NCBI GenBank assembly: GCA_046349935.1
Contig: JAXMBK010000014.1
Span: forward strand, 149,075-213,074
Length of the DNA stretch: 64,000 nucleotides
Source of the DNA: CAIXSC01 sp046349935
Lineage (GTDB): Bacteria > Planctomycetota > Planctomycetia > Pirellulales > Pirellulaceae
Direction: 5' to 3'
Made by a program: the position numbers and the translations under genes. Below are positions 7,843 through 16,769 of the stretch, piece after piece (the stretch's first letter is position 1; every line of letters begins with the position of its first letter). The notes under the pieces were generated by a model. That model was given only the letters and a program-made list of their open reading frames with translations. It ran no database searches and had not been told where the DNA came from.

Positions 7843-9323
7843 GTCAGATGCTTTTGGCGGAAGTCGGCCAGCGATTCGATGGCCGGTTTGCGGGCGCCGT
7901 GGATGTCGAACAGACCGCCATGCGCGAAGTCGTGAGGCACCTCGTCGCGCAACTGGTTCCAAAACACGCTGTGGACGGCCGGTTTGCTAATCAAAAACGG
8001 CACGGCCTGTTCCACAAATCGCTTCTGCCACTCCTGAGATGGGCCGAGCGGTCCGACGCGGGAGTTGGGAGAGGCGGGCTCCGAAGCGTAAGCGTCGAGC
8101 CCCGGCGCGCTAGGGGCGGACAAGAAGAGCAGCAGCGGCAGGCCGAGCGTGCTCCAGTGATCGATCTGGCGATTGAACTCCAGCAAGTCGCGCGGCCAAG
8201 TGGCGCGGGAGTCATAGCCGAAATTGATCTCCATCCCCAAGCCGGCGACTCCCAGGTCGGACCGCACCAGCATGTCGGCGAAATGCATGGGCGACAAATC
8301 GAAATGTCGTCGCGTCATGTACTCGCCCCACGGCTGATCGAAACTCACCACGATCGGCGTCCGCGGATCCAGCCGCCGGACCGTTTCGATCACGCTGACG
8401 GCCAGCCGCAATCGCTGTTCTTCGGAGAGCCGCGTTTCGTTGTCTCCCGCGACCGCCGACACCGCGTGCCAAACATGGACGCGTCCCTGGAAGTACCGGA
8501 CGACGTCCTCGGTGTATTCCAGCAATTGTCGGTGCGTCGTTTCAAAGTTGCCGCGGGGATCGATCCAAGTCGGCCAACTCCGGCGGCTCGGGCGAAACAA
8601 CGGGCCGGCGAGCACCTTGAGCTGATGTTCGCGGCACCACTGCAATTGGTTTTCGGCGGCGGCGAAGCTGCGAATCCCCTGCTCTTGCTCCGTCTCGGAC
8701 CAAGTGAGTCGCAGTTGGGCCGCGTTGAACGAAGCGAGCGTCCATTTGGCTGACTTGGCGTCCAGCGGCGGCGATTCGACCACCGCACCCAGCAGCGTGT
8801 TGAGCGTCGGAGTTTGGGACTGCCGCGAGCGGAGCGAAGCCTGTGCGAACTCGCTGCACGCCGACTCGATCGCGGTCAAGGCGTACTCCAGCGTCCGGTC
8901 GGCGTCGTCGCACATCGCCTCCGGCGTCCCCTGCTCCATCGCCGCGCGCATGAACGACTCTTGGGCGTCGGAAACCTGCTCGCGTACGGCGTCCGACGGG
9001 CGGTAGCCGATCAATTGCCAAGCCGCCAATTGAGCTCGCAAGCGATGCACGGTGCCGCGCGCCAGCTCGAGCGGCAAGAGGTACGGGGCTTTCCGTTCCA
9101 TGAGGCTGGAGGTGGTGAGCACCAATTCGCCGTGGCCGGCGACCGTCCAGGGGATCGACAGCGTCCCCGACTCTCGCACCTCGCGCTCGACGATCAATGT
9201 CTTGCCGTCCCACTCGGTCGTCGTCGGCCAAGGGACGTGGTCCATGCCGCCCAGATATGCGCGCTGGACCGCAGCCTCATCGAGTCGCTCGCCGCGCGGC
9301 ACGATAAATCGCAGCTGTCCCAT
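7839..9323 (-). CDS. GH10-like (endo-1,4-beta-xylanase-related) protein
   Basis: A 494-residue protein. About 190 N-terminal residues form a region seen with planctomycete GH10-like proteins (M-G-Q-L-R-F then P-R-G-E-R-L), followed by a TIM-barrel part with GH10-like strands: R-G-H-type W-I-D-P-R-G-N-F, H-V-W-H-A-V-S, V-S-F-D-Q-P-W-G and G-L-G-M-E-I-N-F-G-Y. The acid/base Glu expected at the end of the W-D-V-V-N-E-type strand is not visible (V-W-H-A-V-S-A-V here), so xylanase activity is doubtful. There is no signal peptide. The start at 9323 is chosen because GGAAAG lies about 8 nt upstream; an in-frame ATG at 9329 is the alternative. The stop comes from the dispersed repeat. Confidence 0.75.
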   Translation of the reverse strand: MGQLRFIVPRGERLDEAAVQRAYLGGMDHVPWPTTTEWDGKTLIVEREVRESGTLSIPWTVAGHGELVLTTSSLMERKAPYLLPLELARGTVHRLRAQLAAWQLIGYRPSDAVREQVSDAQESFMRAAMEQGTPEAMCDDADRTLEYALTAIESACSEFAQASLRSRQSQTPTLNTLLGAVVESPPLDAKSAKWTLASFNAAQLRLTWSETEQEQGIRSFAAAENQLQWCREHQLKVLAGPLFRPSRRSWPTWIDPRGNFETTHRQLLEYTEDVVRYFQGRVHVWHAVSAVAGDNETRLSEEQRLRLAVSVIETVRRLDPRTPIVVSFDQPWGEYMTRRHFDLSPMHFADMLVRSDLGVAGLGMEINFGYDSRATWPRDLLEFNRQIDHWSTLGLPLLLFLSAPSAPGLDAYASEPASPNSRVGPLGPSQEWQKRFVEQAVPFLISKPAVHSVFWNQLRDEVPHDFAHGGLFDIHGARKPAIESLADFRQKHLT

Positions 9324-9530
9324 GGACATATCTTTCCAAGTCAAGTCCGTCGCGTAATTTGGCGAGCATAGCCGAGCCGTCGGCCAGGGGCAACCGACCC
9401 GCCGGCGACGAACGCCTGTTTCCCCCTCTCCCCCGTCTGTTATACTCGCCCCCGCGTTGCCGCCGACCGACTTTCCGGGGTTCGAAGAGAAGCCCGCCGC
9501 CGGCCGCACGTTGCCGTAGAGGGACGATCG

Positions 9531-10415
9531 ATGGGAAGCGTGGTGCTGGAAACCAACCTGGCGGGGCTCCCGGTGCGTCGCGGCAAAGTCCGCGACATTT
9601 ATGATCTAGGCGACCGTTTGCTGATGATCAGCAGCGACCGGATCAGCGCCTTCGACTGGGTGTTGCCCACCGGGATTCCCGACAAAGGACGCGTGCTCAC
9701 GCAGATCAGCGCGTTCTGGTTCGGCCTCCTGGGCGTTTCCCATCACCTGCTGGCGACCGACCTGACCGGGATCGCGTTGCCGCCGGGAACGGACCGTGCG
9801 TCGCTGGAAGGTCGCACGATGATCACGAAGAAGGCCGAGGTGGTTCCCATCGAGTGCGTTGTGCGCGGCTACCTTGACGGCTCAGGCTGGAAGGAATATC
9901 GGCAGCATGGCACGGTCTGCGGTCTGCGATTGCCCGCGGGACTTCAGCAATGTTCGCAACTGGCGGAGCCGATCTTTACGCCCGCGACGAAGGAACAGTC
10001 GGGGCACGACATCAATATCCCTTACGAGCGGATGGTGGAGATCGTCGGCAGCGACTTGGCGAACCAATTGCGGTCGAAGAGCTTGGAGATCTACCAGCGC
10101 GGCGCCGCTCACGCACGCCAGCACGGCATTTTGATCGCCGATACCAAGTTTGAATGGGGCCTGTGCGACGGCGAATTGATTCTGATCGACGAAGTGATGA
10201 CGCCTGACAGCTCTCGTTTCTGGCCGGCCGACCTCTACGCACCGGGCCGCGGCCAACCCTCGTTCGACAAGCAGTTCGTCCGTGATTGGCTGGAGACCTC
10301 CGGTTGGGACAAGAACAGCCCCCCCCCCGCCCTCCCCGACGACGTCGTCGCCAAGACGCGCGAAAAGTACATTGAAGCCTACGAACGTCTCACCACACTG
10401 AAATTCCCCACGTAG
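9531..10415 (+). CDS. purC: Phosphoribosylaminoimidazole-succinocarboxamide synthase (SAICAR synthetase)
   Basis: This enzyme joins CAIR and aspartate with ATP to form SAICAR in de novo purine synthesis, in the cytoplasm. The 294-residue length fits the longer PurC class. Diagnostic elements are G-K-V-R-D-I-Y (residues 18-24), S-S-D-R-I-S-A-F-D (residues 34-42), V-P-I-E-C-V-V-R-G-Y around residue 105, L-I-D-E-V-M-T-P-D-S-S-R-F-W-P around residues 217-231 and a final Q-P-S-F-D-K-Q-F-V-R-D-W-L. There is no other purine gene nearby, as is common where pur genes are scattered. Its TAG stop belongs to a copy of the dispersed palindromic repeat. Confidence 0.97.
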   Translation: MGSVVLETNLAGLPVRRGKVRDIYDLGDRLLMISSDRISAFDWVLPTGIPDKGRVLTQISAFWFGLLGVSHHLLATDLTGIALPPGTDRASLEGRTMITKKAEVVPIECVVRGYLDGSGWKEYRQHGTVCGLRLPAGLQQCSQLAEPIFTPATKEQSGHDINIPYERMVEIVGSDLANQLRSKSLEIYQRGAAHARQHGILIADTKFEWGLCDGELILIDEVMTPDSSRFWPADLYAPGRGQPSFDKQFVRDWLETSGWDKNSPPPALPDDVVAKTREKYIEAYERLTTLKFPT

Positions 10416-10434
10416 AACAGGCTTCCAGCCTGTT
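10412..10434 (+). repeat. Dispersed palindromic repeat, copy 4 (supplies the purC stop)
   Basis: GTAGA plus core ACAGGCTTCCAGCCTGT; its TAG at 10413-10415 ends purC. Confidence 0.92.
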
Positions 10435-10456
10435 GCGATTCCCCTCAAGCAACGCC

Positions 10457-13400
10457 ATGCCTGGAACGCCCCCTGCACAGAAACCCCGCTCACAGAAGCC
10501 CCGCCCAAAGTCGCCCCGTCTGTCGCTGATCTCCGTCGTCGCGCTGTGGGGCGTCTTGGGCGTCGCTGATGCGTCGGCGGATACCGCCGCGGCCGCTCCC
10601 CCTTCCGCGCGACTGAAGTTTAATCGCGACATCCGCCCGCTCCTGTCCGACCGCTGCTTTGCGTGCCACGGGCCGGACGACAAACGTCGCGAGGGCGATT
10701 TGCGGCTCGACACTCGCGAGGGCGCCACGCACGATGCGGGCGACGGTGCGGCGATCGCGCCCGGTCATCCCGAGCGTAGTCGGCTGCTCGAGCGAATCCT
10801 GTCGGACGATCCCGACGAGCGCATGCCGCCGCCGTCGGCGAAGAAACCGCCCTTCACCGACGAGGAAACGGCGCGCCTGAAACGGTGGATCGCGGAAGGG
10901 GCCGAGTACGAAGGGCACTGGGCGCTGTTGCCAGTCGCACAACCGACGCTGCCGGTCGTCTCGCAACTCGACCGGCTGCGCAATCCGATCGACGCCTTCA
11001 TCGTCGAACGGCTCAACCAAGAGTCGCTGGAACCTTCGCCCCAGGCCGATCGCGCCACGCTTCTCCGCCGAGTGTATCTTGATTTCACCGGGCTCCCCCC
11101 CTCTCCCGAGCAACTCGACGAGTTTCTGGCGGACGAGGGACCCGATGCCTTCGAACGGATGGTCGACCGGGCGTTGCACTCGCCTCACTACGGCGAACGG
11201 TGGGGCCGCCATTGGCTCGATCACGCTCGCTACGCCGATTCGAACGGCTATTCGGTCGATGGCGAACGAGAGATGTGGCCCTACCGTGATTGGGTGATCC
11301 AAGCCTTCAATCGCGACTTGCCGTTCGATCGGTTTACGGTGGAGCAATTGGCGGGCGACTTATTGCCCGGGGCGACGAAAGAGCAACTGGTTGCGACGGC
11401 CTTTCATCGCAATACGCTCATCAACCAAGAAGGCGGCGTCGATCGCGAGCAATTTCGCAACGAAGCGATGATGGACCGAGTGAATACCACCGGTGCAGTG
11501 TGGCTGGGACTGACCGTCGGCTGCGCTCAATGCCATTCGCATAAGTACGATCCGCTGTCGCAGCGCGAGTACTATCAACTGGCGGCCTTTTTCAATTCGG
11601 CGGAGGACGCGAATGATCGCGGACCGGTGCTCGAAGTCGCCCGCGGCGAAGTGTTTCTTGGTCGACCGGCACGGCCCGAACCGCCCGAACCGCCGACCCT
11701 CGCCGGCGCCGAATTAGTCAAGGTGCGCGAAGCCTGGGAGGCTGCCGAGCGGTTGCGACTTGAAACGCTGCTCGCGTCGGAACCGTCGACGCCGGTCGTG
11801 TGGAAGCCGGTCGAGTATCGCGAGGCGCAGACGACGCGCGGCGAGTCGCTGAAACCGTTGGGAGATGGGACGCTCTTGGCCGAACTCCGTGCGCCGGCGC
11901 ACGACGAGTATCGGATTCGAGCGACCAGTTCGTTGCCGCGAGTCGCGGCGATTCGCTTGCGGACGCTTGTGCATCCCTCGCTCCCGAAAAATGGGCCCGG
12001 CAAAGCCTCGAATGGGAATTTTGTGTTGAGTCGCGTCGAGGCGTGGCGCGGGACTGAGCGATTGAAGATTGCGTCGGCGTTTGCAGACCACGAGCAGCCG
12101 AAGTTTCCGGTCGCGGGCGTGCTGGATGACGATCCGCAGACGGGTTGGGCTATCAACGTCGGTCCGCAGTCGACCTCGCGGATGAACGCTGACCATGAGG
12201 CGGTGTTCGTTCTGGCGGCGCCTATAATGCTGGGGGACGACGAGGTCGAGTTGCGTTTGCGACACGAAGTGCACGCCGATTATCTCATCGGCCGCTTGGC
12301 GATCGAGGTCTCCGAGACGGCGCCCGCGCCGCCCAAGTCGGAGATCGGCGCGGCGGCGGCGCTCCGCGAGGCGTTGCGCAAGCCGGAGGCCGCACGAACG
12401 GACGCCGAGAAGCAGCAGTTGCAGGCCGCGTTCGAGCAAGCGGAGCCGCGGGCGAAGAAGCCTCCGAAAAAGCCGCGGCCCGACGTCGCTCAGCTGATGA
12501 TCATGCGCGACCGTTCGGCGCCGCGCGACACGTTCTTGCTGACGCGCGGCGACTTCACGCGTCCCGACAAGACGCTCGGGCCGCTCGTCGCCGACGTCCC
12601 GCAAGCGATCGCCCCGAAATTGGCGCCGTCGCCCGCCGCCGCCGCGCGTCCCACGCGGCTCGATTTGGCGCGCTGGCTGGTCGACCCGGCCAATCCGCTC
12701 CCTTCGCGGGTGCTGGTGAATCGTTTCTGGATGCGGCTGTTCGGCCGCGGACTCGTGGAAACGGAAGAGGATCTTGGAACGCAAGGGGCGCCCCCTTCGC
12801 ATCCGGAACTGCTGGATTGGTTGGCGACCGATTTGATGCGCCGCGGTTGGAGCGTCAAGCAGTTGCAGCGGACGATCGCGACGAGCGCGACGTATCGCCA
12901 GTCGTCGCGCGCCCGCGCAGATCTCGGCAGCCGCGACCCGCGGAACATGCTGTGGGGACGGCAGGAACGGCTGCGCGTCGAGGGAGAGATTGTGCGCGAC
13001 GCGGCGCTGGCCGCCTCCGGGTTGCTCGACCGCGCCGTGGGAGGGCCGAGCGTCCGACCGCCGCAGCCGGAAGGCGTCTATGCGTTTACCCAAACGGTGA
13101 AAGCGTGGAATGCGGCGACGGGCGGCGATCGCTATCGACGCGGGCTCTACACGTTCTTCTACCGCAGCGCGCCCTACCCGCTGCTGACCACCTTCGACTC
13201 GCCAGACTTTCAGCAGGTATGCACGCGCCGCGTGCGTTCGAATACGCCCTTGCAGTCGCTGACGTTGGCCAACGATGAAGCGTTCGTGGAACTCGCGCGC
13301 GGTTTGGCGCAGCGGCTGGCGGCCGAGGCAGGCGGAGACGACGACCGATCGGGCGAGAACGCGCCGTCGTGGCAGCGGCGTATTCGGCAAGCCTATCGGT

Positions 13401-13606
13401 TGAGTTTGTCGCGCGAACCGTCCGCGAAAGAACTGGATGTGTTGACGGCGTTTGGTCGACGACAAGAAGCGGCCTACGCGACGGACCTGGAGGCGGCGCG
13501 ACAGTTGGCGGGCGACATCGCGTCCGTGCCGCCGCCCACCGCCGCCGCCTTGGTCGCCGTCGCGCGTGCGATCCTCAACAGCGACAACTTCATCACGCGT
13601 GAGTAA
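10457..13606 (+). CDS. PSD1 / planctomycete cytochrome C protein (PSCyt1-DUF1549-DUF1553)
   Basis: A 1049-residue exported protein. A basic N-terminus and hydrophobic segment (L-S-L-I-S-V-V-A-L-W-G-V-L) form a signal peptide. PSCyt1 follows with heme motif C-F-A-C-H at residues 67-71 and later M-P-P-P. The DUF1549 (PSCyt2) region spans roughly residues 165-385 (Y-L-D-F-T-G-L-P-P, G-E-R-W-G-R-H-W-L-D, then C-A-Q-C-H-S-H-K-Y-D-P). A middle region resembles a ligand-binding beta sandwich, and DUF1553 lies at about residues 740-1000 (N-R-F-W-M-R-L-F-G-R-G-L-V). The ATG at 10457 is preferred over a TTG at 10433, which falls inside a repeat. It is followed after 19 bp by its usual partner, a DUF1501 gene. 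The pair is expanded in planctomycetes; its substrate is unknown. Confidence 0.95.
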   Translation: MPGTPPAQKPRSQKPRPKSPRLSLISVVALWGVLGVADASADTAAAAPPSARLKFNRDIRPLLSDRCFACHGPDDKRREGDLRLDTREGATHDAGDGAAIAPGHPERSRLLERILSDDPDERMPPPSAKKPPFTDEETARLKRWIAEGAEYEGHWALLPVAQPTLPVVSQLDRLRNPIDAFIVERLNQESLEPSPQADRATLLRRVYLDFTGLPPSPEQLDEFLADEGPDAFERMVDRALHSPHYGERWGRHWLDHARYADSNGYSVDGEREMWPYRDWVIQAFNRDLPFDRFTVEQLAGDLLPGATKEQLVATAFHRNTLINQEGGVDREQFRNEAMMDRVNTTGAVWLGLTVGCAQCHSHKYDPLSQREYYQLAAFFNSAEDANDRGPVLEVARGEVFLGRPARPEPPEPPTLAGAELVKVREAWEAAERLRLETLLASEPSTPVVWKPVEYREAQTTRGESLKPLGDGTLLAELRAPAHDEYRIRATSSLPRVAAIRLRTLVHPSLPKNGPGKASNGNFVLSRVEAWRGTERLKIASAFADHEQPKFPVAGVLDDDPQTGWAINVGPQSTSRMNADHEAVFVLAAPIMLGDDEVELRLRHEVHADYLIGRLAIEVSETAPAPPKSEIGAAAALREALRKPEAARTDAEKQQLQAAFEQAEPRAKKPPKKPRPDVAQLMIMRDRSAPRDTFLLTRGDFTRPDKTLGPLVADVPQAIAPKLAPSPAAAARPTRLDLARWLVDPANPLPSRVLVNRFWMRLFGRGLVETEEDLGTQGAPPSHPELLDWLATDLMRRGWSVKQLQRTIATSATYRQSSRARADLGSRDPRNMLWGRQERLRVEGEIVRDAALAASGLLDRAVGGPSVRPPQPEGVYAFTQTVKAWNAATGGDRYRRGLYTFFYRSAPYPLLTTFDSPDFQQVCTRRVRSNTPLQSLTLANDEAFVELARGLAQRLAAEAGGDDDRSGENAPSWQRRIRQAYRLSLSREPSAKELDVLTAFGRRQEAAYATDLEAARQLAGDIASVPPPTAAALVAVARAILNSDNFITRE

Positions 13607-13625
13607 CGAAGGCGGGAGCGTCCCC

Positions 13626-15077
13626 ATGATGCACAAATTCGATGGCGTTGACGCTCAACGACAGGCGGCGCGGCGTTGGTTTCTGGGACAGTCGACCGCG
13701 GGACTCGGCGCGATCGCCCTGCGGTCGCTGTTGGCGGACGAGGCGTCGGCGGCGCCGATCTCGATCGACCCCACCCAGCCGCTGGCGCCGCGCACTCCGC
13801 CGAAGCCGGCGCGGGCGAAACAGGTGATTTATCTGTTCATGGCGGGCGGGCCGAGCCAACTGGAATTGTTCGAAGACAAACCGAAGCTGCGCGAGTATCA
13901 CGGACAGAAACCGCCGGCCAGTTTGTTGGACGGGAAACGATTCGCGTTCCTCAAGGGCAACGAAACGCTGCTGGGGAACACGCGCAAGTTTGAACGCGTG
14001 GGACAGTGCGGGATGACGTTGAGCGAGATGTTGCCGCACCACCGGTCGATCGTCGACGAAGTGTGTTGGATTCGTTCGATGGCGACCGACGTGTTCAATC
14101 ATGCGCCGGCCAAGCTGCTGATGAACACGGGATTCCCGGCGCCGGGACGGCCGGCGATGGGGGCTTGGGCCACTTACGGCTTGGGGAGCCCGTCGCGCGA
14201 CTTGCCGGGCTTCGTCGTGCTGCAAAGCGGTCCGCGAGGTCCGCGGGGCGGTTCGTCGCTGTGGGCGAGCGGCTTTTTGCCGACGTCGTTTCAGGGAGTG
14301 CCGTTTCGCGGCAAAGGGGATCCGATCTTGCATTTGCGCAGCCCGGCGGGCGTCTCGCGCGACCAGGAGCGAGACTTCTACGATACGGTCGCGCAGCTCA
14401 ACCAAAACCGGCTTGAAGAGGTCGGCGATCCGGAAATTTTGACGCGAATCAACGCCTATGAAATGGCGTTTCGGATGCAAACATCGGCGCCCGAATTGAT
14501 GGATCTAAGCGGCGAGACGGCCGCGACGTTGGCGCTGTACGGCGTAGAGCCGGGGAAGCCGTCGTACGCGGCGAACTGTCTGCTAGCGCGGCGGATGATC
14601 GAGCGGGGCGTGCGGTTCGTGCAGCTATACCATACGAATTGGGACAGTCACGGCGGGCCCGGCGAGAATCTAAATGCTGACTTTGAAAAGGTTTGTCGCG
14701 ACGTCGATCAAGCCAGCGCCGCGCTCGTCCTGGACCTAAAACAACGCGGGTTGCTCGACCATACCATCGTCCTCTGGGGCGGCGAATTTGGGCGGACGCC
14801 CATGGGCGAAAACCGCGATACGATCGGCCGCGACCACCACGTCGATGCGTTCACCGTGTGGGCGGCGGGCGGCGGGTTTCGCGCAGGATGCATTCATGGC
14901 GAAACGGACGAACTGGGATTCGGAGCGATAAAAGACAGAGTGCATGTCCATGACCTGCATGCTACGATGCTTCAGCAGTTGGGTTTCGACCACGAACAAT
15001 TGACCTACCGATTTCAGGGACGTGATTATCGGTTGACCGATGTTCATGGTCGCGTCGTGGACGGCGTCTTATCCTGA
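13626..15077 (+). CDS. DUF1501 domain protein (Tat-type leader)
   Basis: A 483-residue DUF1501 protein (alkaline-phosphatase/sulfatase-like fold by family knowledge). The N-terminus has a twin-arginine R-R-W-F-L-G-Q and a hydrophobic stretch, consistent with Tat export. Family marks are F-M-A-G-G-P-S-Q-L-E-L-F, then G-Q-C-G-M-T-L-S-E-M-L-P, Q-L-Y-H-T-N-W-D-S-H-G-G around residues 337-348, and V-L-W-G-G-E-F-G-R-T-P-M around residues 380-391. The first in-frame ATG after the preceding stop is used, with GGCGGGAG upstream. It very likely acts with the cytochrome encoded just before it, as in the many paired copies in this phylum. Confidence 0.95.
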   Translation: MMHKFDGVDAQRQAARRWFLGQSTAGLGAIALRSLLADEASAAPISIDPTQPLAPRTPPKPARAKQVIYLFMAGGPSQLELFEDKPKLREYHGQKPPASLLDGKRFAFLKGNETLLGNTRKFERVGQCGMTLSEMLPHHRSIVDEVCWIRSMATDVFNHAPAKLLMNTGFPAPGRPAMGAWATYGLGSPSRDLPGFVVLQSGPRGPRGGSSLWASGFLPTSFQGVPFRGKGDPILHLRSPAGVSRDQERDFYDTVAQLNQNRLEEVGDPEILTRINAYEMAFRMQTSAPELMDLSGETAATLALYGVEPGKPSYAANCLLARRMIERGVRFVQLYHTNWDSHGGPGENLNADFEKVCRDVDQASAALVLDLKQRGLLDHTIVLWGGEFGRTPMGENRDTIGRDHHVDAFTVWAAGGGFRAGCIHGETDELGFGAIKDRVHVHDLHATMLQQLGFDHEQLTYRFQGRDYRLTDVHGRVVDGVLS

Positions 15078-15100
15078 AGCTTCGTTCGAGGTGCGTTGCC

Positions 15101-16600
15101 ATGCCCGTCGTCGTGACCTGCGCGTGCGGTAAATCGTACGAGGCGCCCGATGCGCTCAAGGGAAAACGAGTCAAGTGTCCCGCCTGCGGCGGCGCGGTGG
15201 ACGTGCCGCGCGAACAGATCTTGGTCGCCGCCCCGCCTCGTCCCATCGCGCCAACGCCCGCGCCCATGCAGGCCGCGCCCGTGCAGGCCGCCAGTCCCTT
15301 CGGGACGACGGCGGCGAGCGCCTTCGGCGGAGCAAACTATGCTGCGCCCACGTATGGCGGCGCCAACTACGCCGCACCGACGTATGGCGCACCGACGTAC
15401 GCAGCGCCAACCTACCCGGCCGCCGGCTATGCAGCGCCAGCGCCCGCCTATGGAGCAGGCGGCTACGCGCCCGCCGGTTACGCGACGACGGTCACCGGCG
15501 GCAAGAAGAAGAGCGGCTCGAATAGGCTCTTGTATCTGCTCATCGGCGGCGGCGCCTTCGTCGCGGTGGCGGTGGGGTGCATCGCACTGGCGATCATCAT
15601 TCCCGCCGTCCAAGCCGCGCGCCGCAAGGCGCAAGAAGCCGCTGATATGCGCGTCATGCAAGAAGACATGGCGCAGATTCAAAACGAAATGAATGCCGCC
15701 ATGAACGGCACGCCCCCTGCCGCGAGCACGCCGACCAGCAACTCGCCCGGCGGCGGAGCGTTGTTCGGCGGCGGCAGCGGAACTTGGGAGCGTTATGACG
15801 GCAACGGCTTCTCGGTGGAGTTTCCGGGGAAGTTCAAGCCTTCCAGCAAGTCGCAGGCGTCGCCGGTGGGAATCCTGACGACGCATATTCAGCAACATGA
15901 TCGGTCCGACGGCTCGTTCATGATCGCCTATTCGGACATTCCCGTCGGGGACGCCGAGTTTGGGCTGATCCAAGCCAACGGGGTCGAGAAGTTGTTGGAT
16001 GAGGCGTGCGATGGGATGGCGCGAGCGGCCGGGAGTGCGAGCGTAACGAATCGGACGCCGATTTCCGTCAACTCTCACAAAGGTCGCGAACTATCGTTTG
16101 ATGGGCGAGCGGCCGGCAAGTCGGTGTCCGTTCGCGCGAAAGTCGTATTGTTGAACAAACGCGTTTTGGAAGTGATGTGGGTCGGCGAGCGCGGCAAGCA
16201 GAACCAAGCCGACATCACGCGGTTTCTCAATTCGTTGAACATCAGCGAGCCGGTCCGGACGTATGCCGCGGCGAACCCGTTTGGCGGCGGCCCGCCGACC
16301 AATCCGGCCTTCGGCTCGCCCGCCGCGCCAAACTTCGGCTCCCCTCCCAATCCGAACTTCGGCTCGCCCCCGACGCCCAACTTCGGCTCTCCGCCGACTC
16401 CCAGTTACGGCGCACCTCCTAATTCAAACTTCGGCTCTCCGCCGACTCCCAATTTCGGCTCGCCCCCTGGCATGGGAGGCCCGCCCGGCGTCCGTCCCCC
16501 CGCGGGTTTCGGCGCTCCTCCCGGATTCGGTTCGCCGCCCGGCAGCCCCGGCGCACCTGGCGGCATGGGCGGCCCCCGTTTCCGCGGCCCTCGCCCGTAG
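15101..16600 (+). CDS. Zinc-ribbon membrane protein with low-complexity flanks
   Basis: A 499-residue protein of unknown function. Order of parts: a zinc ribbon (C-A-C-G at residues 7-10 and C-P-A-C-G at residues 27-31); a Pro/Ala/Gly/Tyr-rich tract with repeated A-P-T-Y-G or A-P-T-Y-A units (about residues 47-128); one transmembrane helix (about residues 143-168); a globular domain (about residues 225-385); and a tail of F-G-S-P-P-x-P-N repeats ending in Gly/Pro-rich sequence. The arrangement suggests a cytoplasmic metal-binding N-terminus and an exported C-terminus. It lies 23 bp after the DUF1501 gene in the same direction. The TAG stop is part of a dispersed repeat. Confidence 0.8.
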   Translation: MPVVVTCACGKSYEAPDALKGKRVKCPACGGAVDVPREQILVAAPPRPIAPTPAPMQAAPVQAASPFGTTAASAFGGANYAAPTYGGANYAAPTYGAPTYAAPTYPAAGYAAPAPAYGAGGYAPAGYATTVTGGKKKSGSNRLLYLLIGGGAFVAVAVGCIALAIIIPAVQAARRKAQEAADMRVMQEDMAQIQNEMNAAMNGTPPAASTPTSNSPGGGALFGGGSGTWERYDGNGFSVEFPGKFKPSSKSQASPVGILTTHIQQHDRSDGSFMIAYSDIPVGDAEFGLIQANGVEKLLDEACDGMARAAGSASVTNRTPISVNSHKGRELSFDGRAAGKSVSVRAKVVLLNKRVLEVMWVGERGKQNQADITRFLNSLNISEPVRTYAAANPFGGGPPTNPAFGSPAAPNFGSPPNPNFGSPPTPNFGSPPTPSYGAPPNSNFGSPPTPNFGSPPGMGGPPGVRPPAGFGAPPGFGSPPGSPGAPGGMGGPRFRGPRP

Positions 16601-16619
16601 AACAGGCTTCCAGCCTGTT
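16597..16619 (+). repeat. Dispersed palindromic repeat, copy 5 (supplies a stop codon)
   Basis: GTAGA plus core ACAGGCTTCCAGCCTGT; its TAG at 16598-16600 ends the zinc-ribbon membrane protein. Confidence 0.92.
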
Positions 16620-16675
16620 ACCTCTGCAATCGCCCGGCGAGCCGGCATGCGACAGTCCGGCCCCTCACCCTCGGT

Positions 16676-16706
16676 CCCTCTCCCCAAGCGAAGCTTGGGG
16701 AGAGGG
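16676..16706. terminator. Strong hairpin between convergent genes
   Basis: CCCTCTCCCCAAGC pairs perfectly (14 bp) with GCTTGGGGAGAGGG around a GAA loop. It lies between the stops at 16600 (+) and 16763 (-). There is no clear U tract, so it may be a repeat-derived rather than classical terminator. Confidence 0.55.
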
Positions 16707-16726
16707 AAGCCAAACAAAAGCTAAGC

Positions 16727-16769
16727 GGCAACGGCTAGCGGCGGCAGGCCAAGTGGCAACGGCTAGCGG
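16727..16769. repeat. Direct repeat of GGCAACGGCTAGCGG
   Basis: The 15-mer occurs at 16727-16741 and 16755-16769. The second copy includes the TAG stop codon (16765-16763) of the minus-strand ATPase gene. Confidence 0.8.

Noticed and set aside
11714..13636. 640-residue minus-strand frame opposite the DUF1549/1553 gene
   Set aside because: Antisense shadow; the plus strand carries clear heme and DUF motifs.
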